Assembly (NCBI RefSeq): GCF_947496075.1
Contig: NZ_CANMBJ010000003.1
Location: 1 to 64,000, forward strand
Direction of reading: 5' to 3'
From: an uncultured Tateyamaria sp.
Lineage (GTDB): Bacteria > Pseudomonadota > Alphaproteobacteria > Rhodobacterales > Rhodobacteraceae
Length of the DNA stretch: 64,000 nucleotides
The translations under genes were made by a program, and so were the position numbers. Under the pieces are notes generated by a model. That model was given only the letters and a program-made list of their open reading frames with translations. It ran no database searches and had not been told where the DNA came from. This document shows positions 59,876-64,000 of the stretch, piece after piece (the stretch's first letter is position 1; the number at the start of each line of letters is the position of its first letter).

Positions 59876-62785
59876 ATGACCGGACAACTTATCGGACAGT
59901 TGATCTTGTGGCTGATTGTGGCGGTGGTCGTCATTGCGATCATTTACTGGGTGATGCAGTGGCTCTATCGGCGCTCGACCAAGGAAATCGCTTTTGTCAG
60001 AACGGGTTTTCTTGGTGAGAAAGTTGTGATCGACGGGGGCGCGTTTGTCTGGCCCATCATCCATGACATCACACCGGTGAACATGAATACGCTGCCCTTG
60101 GCCGTCGGGCGGACCCGCGAACAGGCATTGATTACCAAAGACCGGATGCGTGTCGATGTCGAAGCCGAGTTCTACGTCCGTGTGCGATCTGACCAAACCT
60201 CGGTTGCGATGGCTGCCTCGACGCTGGGGCGGCGCACGCTTGAGGCGGAAAACCTGCATGGGCTTCTTGCTGGCAAGTTCGAAAGCGCCTTGCGTGCCGT
60301 CGCTGCCGAAATGGCGATGGGCGAGATGCACGAGAACCGCAACGCCTATGTCAGCCGCGTCAAGGAATTGTCCCAAGACGATCTGGAGAAGAACGGGCTT
60401 GAGCTGGAAAGCGTCGCGATCATCGACATCGACCAGACCGCACTTGAATTTTTCAACCCCTCCAACCGCTTTGACGCCGAGGGTTTGACCTCGCTCATCA
60501 AGGACATCGAGGAGCGGCGCAAATTGCGCAATGACATTGAGCAGGACTCGATGATCAAGATCCGTTCGCGCAACCTGGAGGCCGAGAAGCAGGTGCTCAA
60601 CATTGAACGGGAGAGCGAGGAGGCCCGACTGGAACAGGAGCGCGACGTTGAGACCCGCCGTGCGCAGCAGCGCGCAGACTTGACCCGTGAACGGGCCGAA
60701 CGCGAGACCGAGGCCGAATCCGCCCAGATCACCGCCCGCGAGGCGATAGAAAAAGCGCGTATCTCCAATGAGCAGGCAGTCTCCGAAGCCCGGATATTAT
60801 CCGAACGGGCGGTACGTGCCCGCGAGATTGCGCGGCAAAAAGAGATCGACGCCGAAGAAATTGCTGCGCAAGAAGCAACCGAGACCGCGCGCATCCTGCA
60901 GGAACGCAAGGTGCGCGAGACCCGCATTCAGAACGAGCAGGACACGCAAGCCAAAGAGATTGAGCGCCAGCGCAGCATCGAAGAGGCCGAGATCACCGCG
61001 CGAGAGGCGACCGAACGCGCCCGTATTGCGCAGGAAAAGGCCGTCGCCGAGGCACGTATCGCCAAGGAAGGCGAAACCCAAGCGCTTGAAATCGAACGGC
61101 AGAAGAGCACCCGAGACGCTGAAATCGCCGCCAACGAAGCCAACGAAAAACGACGGATGGCGCAGGATCTGTTGCTGGCCCAGACTCGGATCAAAGGTGA
61201 AGAGGATATTCGCCAGCGCGAGATTGCGCGTCAGAAGTCGCTGGATGAGGCCGAGATCGGCTCGAAAGAGGCGATTGAACGGATGCGCATCCTTCAGGAC
61301 TCGCAGATCAGCGAGGCGCGGATTGCGGAGGACAAACGTATTCGCGCGCTTGAGATTGAGCGCACGCAAGCCGTGGATGCTGCCGAGATCGCCGCCAGCG
61401 AAGCGATTGAAGCTGCACGGATCGCCCGCGAAAAGCAGATCGCCGCGAGCCGGATCGAGGCTGATGGCGAGACCAGCACGCGCGAGATTGCGCGCAATCA
61501 AGCCATCGACGAGGCGCGCGTCGCCGCAGATGAGGCTGTCGAACAGGCGCGCATCGCGCAGCATCGTGCGCTTGAGGCGGAACGGATTGCCGCTGACCAA
61601 GACGTCCGCGCGCAGGAAATTGCAAAAGAGCGCGAGATTGAATCCGCCGAGATTTCGCGTCGCGAAGCCGTGGAAAAAGCCCGTGTCGCTTCTGAATTGG
61701 CGCTGGAACAAGAACGCATCGCCAGCCAGAAAACCCGCGAGGTGACCGATATCGAACGCCGCCGCGCGGTCGAGCAAGCAGACGAAAAACGCATTGTCGA
61801 ACTGGCCGAGACCAAGGCCGAACGATCTTCCGCCGAGGCCAGTATCCGCAAGGCCGAGATCACTGCGCAGCGCGCCATCGAGGTGGCCGAGGTCGAACGC
61901 GACAAAGCGCTTGAAGCGGCCAAGCTGGAACGCCGCCGTGCGCTTGAACAACTTGAAATTGCCCGTGTGCAAACCCTTCGTGAGGCCGAGATCGCCTCGC
62001 AGGAAGAAGTCGAACGCGCCCGCGTGGCGTCCGAGCGCGGCTTGGATGAGATACGCATCAGTCACGAGACCGTACGTCGTCAGCTTGAGGTGGACCGCGA
62101 GAAAAACGTAGAGACCGCGCAGATGGACAAGGCCATCGTACTCTACCAGAAATCGCTTGAGGAAAGTGCGGCGCGGGCCAAGGCGGACGCCGCCCGTGCG
62201 CTGGCCGCAGAGGCGGAGGAAAAGGTCAAGACCGTTCGCGAAACCGAAGAGGCGAACCGTCGCAAGTCCATCGACGTGACAATGGCGGAAAAGCAGGCCG
62301 AAGAGGCCAAGCTGAACGCCGAAGCCGAAAAGGTCCGTGCAGTGGTCGAGGCCGAGGCGCAGCGTCTTATCAACGAGGCCGAAAACGTGCTTACCGATCC
62401 GGCGCGTGCCTCACTCTTCCGTCGCAAACTCCTGGAGCATGTCGAGGGCATCGTCACGGCCTCGGTCAAGCCGCTTGAGAAGATCAACGACATCCGCATC
62501 ATGCAACTTGATGGCGTCACTGGCGGGGCCGGTGGCGGCAAGGGTGGCAGTCCCACAGATGAGGTCATCAATTCGGCCCTGCGCTACCGTGTGCAGGCGC
62601 CACTGATCGACTCGCTTCTCGATGATATCGGCATTGAGGGAGGCGGGATCGCCAAGCAGGGGGGCCTCATCCGCGAGGCATCAGACATGCAGCGCATCAG
62701 CGACGCTGTACAGAAAGCCGCAGGCGCCAAGGGAGATGACAAGGACACACCCCCGCCCACCGATGACAGCAAGGGGTCCAAGTAA
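59876..62785 (+). CDS. Long flotillin/SPFH-family protein with eight 44-residue repeats
   Basis: A 969-residue membrane-anchored protein, about twice the usual bacterial flotillin length. Residues 8-30 form one membrane segment (LILWLIVAVVVIAIIYWVM). Residues about 32-215 are the SPFH/Band 7 domain (KEIAFVRTGFLGEKVVIDGGAFVWP in parts, NRMRVDVEAEFYVRV). Residues 273-624 hold eight tandem 44-residue charged units near EIERQKSIDEAEI-AREAIE-ARIAQEKAV-EARIAEE, i.e. four 11-residue turns each, forecasting a very long coiled coil; a further non-repeating coiled coil and a flotillin-type C-terminus (about 790-960) follow. It would form a scaffold in the inner membrane. It sits between the transporter/enzyme genes and the CoxG-like genes, 24 bp after the barrel gene. 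Confidence 0.87.
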   Translation: MTGQLIGQLILWLIVAVVVIAIIYWVMQWLYRRSTKEIAFVRTGFLGEKVVIDGGAFVWPIIHDITPVNMNTLPLAVGRTREQALITKDRMRVDVEAEFYVRVRSDQTSVAMAASTLGRRTLEAENLHGLLAGKFESALRAVAAEMAMGEMHENRNAYVSRVKELSQDDLEKNGLELESVAIIDIDQTALEFFNPSNRFDAEGLTSLIKDIEERRKLRNDIEQDSMIKIRSRNLEAEKQVLNIERESEEARLEQERDVETRRAQQRADLTRERAERETEAESAQITAREAIEKARISNEQAVSEARILSERAVRAREIARQKEIDAEEIAAQEATETARILQERKVRETRIQNEQDTQAKEIERQRSIEEAEITAREATERARIAQEKAVAEARIAKEGETQALEIERQKSTRDAEIAANEANEKRRMAQDLLLAQTRIKGEEDIRQREIARQKSLDEAEIGSKEAIERMRILQDSQISEARIAEDKRIRALEIERTQAVDAAEIAASEAIEAARIAREKQIAASRIEADGETSTREIARNQAIDEARVAADEAVEQARIAQHRALEAERIAADQDVRAQEIAKEREIESAEISRREAVEKARVASELALEQERIASQKTREVTDIERRRAVEQADEKRIVELAETKAERSSAEASIRKAEITAQRAIEVAEVERDKALEAAKLERRRALEQLEIARVQTLREAEIASQEEVERARVASERGLDEIRISHETVRRQLEVDREKNVETAQMDKAIVLYQKSLEESAARAKADAARALAAEAEEKVKTVRETEEANRRKSIDVTMAEKQAEEAKLNAEAEKVRAVVEAEAQRLINEAENVLTDPARASLFRRKLLEHVEGIVTASVKPLEKINDIRIMQLDGVTGGAGGGKGGSPTDEVINSALRYRVQAPLIDSLLDDIGIEGGGIAKQGGLIREASDMQRISDAVQKAAGAKGDDKDTPPPTDDSKGSK
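60692..61747 (+). repeat. Eight tandem 132-bp units encoding 44-residue repeats
   Basis: Units correspond to residues 273-316, 317-360, 361-404, 405-448, 449-492, 493-536, 537-580 and 581-624. Each begins near E-I-x-R-x-x-x-I/A and keeps A-x-I at positions 11-13, E-A at 17-18, A-R-I/V near 22-24 and R-I near 34-35. Protein-level period is exact; DNA identity between units is only moderate, so the expansion is old or under selection for sequence divergence. Confidence 0.85.
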
Positions 62786-63223
62786 GTGCCCCGCGTCTAC
62801 GTCTCATCGGTTATCGAAGCGCCCATTGCCAAGGTTTGGGACAAGATACGCGATTTCAACGCGCTTCCGCGTTGGCATCCCCGCATTCGCGACAGCAGGA
62901 TCGAAAACGGAGAACCATCGGACAAGGTGGGCTGCGTGCGCGACTTCAATCTTCAAAACGGAGACCGCATTCGCGAGAAGCTTTTGGGGATGAGCGATTA
63001 CGACATGTTCTGCACCTATGCGATCCTCGAAAGCCCCATGCCGCTAACGGACTACGTGGCGACGTTGCGTCTGACGCCGGTCACCGACGGGAACGTGACC
63101 TTTGCCGAATGGACCGCCGAATTCGAATGCGCAGATGAGGTCGCGGACGAGTTGGTCGACGGTATCAGCACAAATGTATTTCAGGCGGGGTTTTCCGCGC
63201 TGCAACGGAATCTGGCGGTCTGA
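62786..63223 (+). CDS. SRPBCC (CoxG/Bet v1-like) protein 1
   Basis: A 145-residue START/Bet v1-fold protein: VSSVIEAPIAKVWDKIRDFNALPRWHP opens the family pattern and LTPVTDGNVTFAEWTAEFEC closes it. GTG 62786 begins right after the flotillin stop (TAAGTG). In molybdenum hydroxylase clusters CoxG proteins of this fold tether the enzyme to the membrane; the FAD subunit gene two positions downstream supports such a role. It is a paralogue of the next gene; the two share an identical 23-bp segment (62918-62940 and 63359-63381). Confidence 0.83.
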   Translation: MPRVYVSSVIEAPIAKVWDKIRDFNALPRWHPRIRDSRIENGEPSDKVGCVRDFNLQNGDRIREKLLGMSDYDMFCTYAILESPMPLTDYVATLRLTPVTDGNVTFAEWTAEFECADEVADELVDGISTNVFQAGFSALQRNLAV

Positions 63224-63226
63224 ATC

Positions 63227-63673
63227 ATGGTCAAGGTCGTCAAAAGCACCATTTTGGATGCCCCAGTTGAGGACGTGTGGGCGGTGCTGCGCGACTTTAA
63301 CGGGCATGACGGGTGGCATCCCGCCATTGCCGACAGCGCGATTGATCGTGGCCAGCCGTCGGACAAGGTGGGCTGCGTGCGGCGCTTTCACCTGAATGAT
63401 GGCTCGGAACTGCGGGAACAGCTTTTGACGCTGTCGGATGCCGACATGGCCTTCAGCTATTGCCTGCTTGAGACGCCCGTGCCGCTGTTGAACTACGTCG
63501 CACATGTGCGGCTTGCGCCGGTGACGGACGGCGATCGGACGTTTTGGGCGTGGGAAAGCCGCTTTGACACGCCGAAGGGACGGGAAGGTGAGCTAAAGAC
63601 CCTCGTCTCCGAAGGCATTTACCAGAGCGGCTTTGATGCGATCCGCGCGCATATGGAACTGGAGGGCGCATGA
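63227..63673 (+). CDS. SRPBCC (CoxG/Bet v1-like) protein 2
   Basis: A 148-residue paralogue of the preceding gene (VKSTILDAPVEDVWAVLRDFNGHDGWHP; LAPVTDGDRTFWAWESRFDT). The two may form a heterodimer or a two-domain cavity for one hydrophobic ligand. It starts 3 bp after its neighbour and overlaps the FAD-subunit gene by 4 bp. A 23-bp stretch identical in both genes encodes the SDKVGCVR segment, a sign of recent duplication or gene conversion. Confidence 0.83.
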   Translation: MVKVVKSTILDAPVEDVWAVLRDFNGHDGWHPAIADSAIDRGQPSDKVGCVRRFHLNDGSELREQLLTLSDADMAFSYCLLETPVPLLNYVAHVRLAPVTDGDRTFWAWESRFDTPKGREGELKTLVSEGIYQSGFDAIRAHMELEGA

Positions 63674-64000
63674 CAACGCTTGAAACCTATCCAACGATGG
63701 AAGACGCCGCCCGCGCGATGGGTGCCGATGCGACCTTTCTTGGTGGCGGCACTGTGGTTATGCGCGCTGTGAACGAAGGCGTCGCAACCCCAAGGCTGAT
63801 CCGGGTCACCGATCCGGGGCTCGCTCATATCTCGACGGTGGGAGAGATCCTCCGTCTGGGTGCCAGCGTCACGATGGCCGATGTGTTGGCCCATCGCGAT
63901 CTGGCCTTTCTTCACCCCGTTGCGCGTCAGATCGGCGGACCGCAGGTGCGCAACATGGCAACTGTCGCTGGCAATCTGTTTGCCGAGCATCCTTACGGAG
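63670..64000 (+). CDS. FAD-binding subunit of a molybdenum hydroxylase, 3' end cut by window edge
   Basis: The first 110 codons of a CoxM/XdhA-like flavin subunit: TYPTMEDAARAMGADATFLGGGTVVMRAVN holds the FAD loop (GGGT) and RQIGGPQVRNMATVAGNLFAEHPYG the second FAD site (G-G-P-Q-V-R-N-x-A-T-V-A-G-N). In such enzymes electrons pass from a molybdopterin subunit via 2Fe-2S clusters to this FAD. The partner subunits presumably lie beyond the right edge. It overlaps the second SRPBCC gene in ATGA. With CoxG-like neighbours, a hydroxylase for an imported aromatic or N-heterocyclic compound is plausible. Confidence 0.87.
   Translation, partial: MTTLETYPTMEDAARAMGADATFLGGGTVVMRAVNEGVATPRLIRVTDPGLAHISTVGEILRLGASVTMADVLAHRDLAFLHPVARQIGGPQVRNMATVAGNLFAEHPYG

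Noticed and set aside
60797..62065. A long minus-strand gene opposite the flotillin repeats
   Set aside because: The phenylalanine/glycine/leucine-rich translation is the complement of the charged repeat codons, not a real protein.

Overview
The window looks like part of a large plasmid or chromid of a marine alphaproteobacterium of the Roseobacter group (Rhodobacterales). This rests on the gene families and their order: an RPA-type plasmid initiator with iterons, RepA/RepB-like partition genes, a phaC-fabI-pta-ackA operon, DUF1403 beside ScpB, a formamidase/amide transport cluster and many ABC uptake genes. No rRNA, tRNA, CRISPR array or intact insertion sequence was seen. All family names come from reading protein motifs; no database search was possible.

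Layout. 1-5 kb: an APC amino-acid permease (cut by the left edge) and a YfcC-type carrier, then a porin divergent from an AraC-type regulator. 5-14.4 kb: the replication and partition region. An initiator gene has three iterons in front and five behind, with inverted iteron copies inside the gene, downstream, and one near-exact direct copy in phaC. A polyhydroxyalkanoate synthase / enoyl-ACP reductase / hydratase-phosphotransacylase / acetate kinase operon sits between the initiator and parAB, and an 18-bp repeat flanks parA. 14.4-19.2 kb: accessory plasmid genes: a tyrosine recombinase that lacks its nucleophile beside a dif-like inverted repeat, DUF1403-ScpB, and a DUF4143 ATPase preceded by a 22-bp-period repeat array. 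19.2-30.2 kb: an amide-utilisation system. An NCS1-permease/histidine-kinase hybrid and its LuxR-type response regulator are divergent from a urea/amide-type ABC transporter, a formamidase and an FmdB zinc ribbon; a perfect 20-bp palindrome lies in the shared promoter region. 30.2-49.5 kb: mixed small operons (homocysteine methyltransferase, MauG-like di-haem protein, RidA-like protein, SDR with a MarR-GNAT regulator, nitronate monooxygenase, linalool dehydratase-like protein with a tautomerase, MFS carrier, beta-propeller protein with a LysR regulator, acyltransferase). Dispersed ~88-bp intergenic repeats lie between several of these.

49.5-64 kb: a second catabolic system. A substrate-binding protein, an iron-type alcohol dehydrogenase and an AraC regulator come first. 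A tightly overlapping operon follows: livHMG, a LivF fused to a Tm-1-like domain, a TIM-barrel PEP-hydrolase-like protein, a 969-residue flotillin-like protein with eight 44-residue repeats, two SRPBCC (CoxG-like) proteins and the FAD subunit of a molybdenum hydroxylase cut by the right edge. The order suggests uptake, hydroxylation and cleavage of one unidentified, possibly cyclic, compound. The parts most worth testing are the LivF-Tm-1 fusion operon with its long flotillin, the iteron distribution around the replicon, and the repeat array in front of the DUF4143 ATPase.
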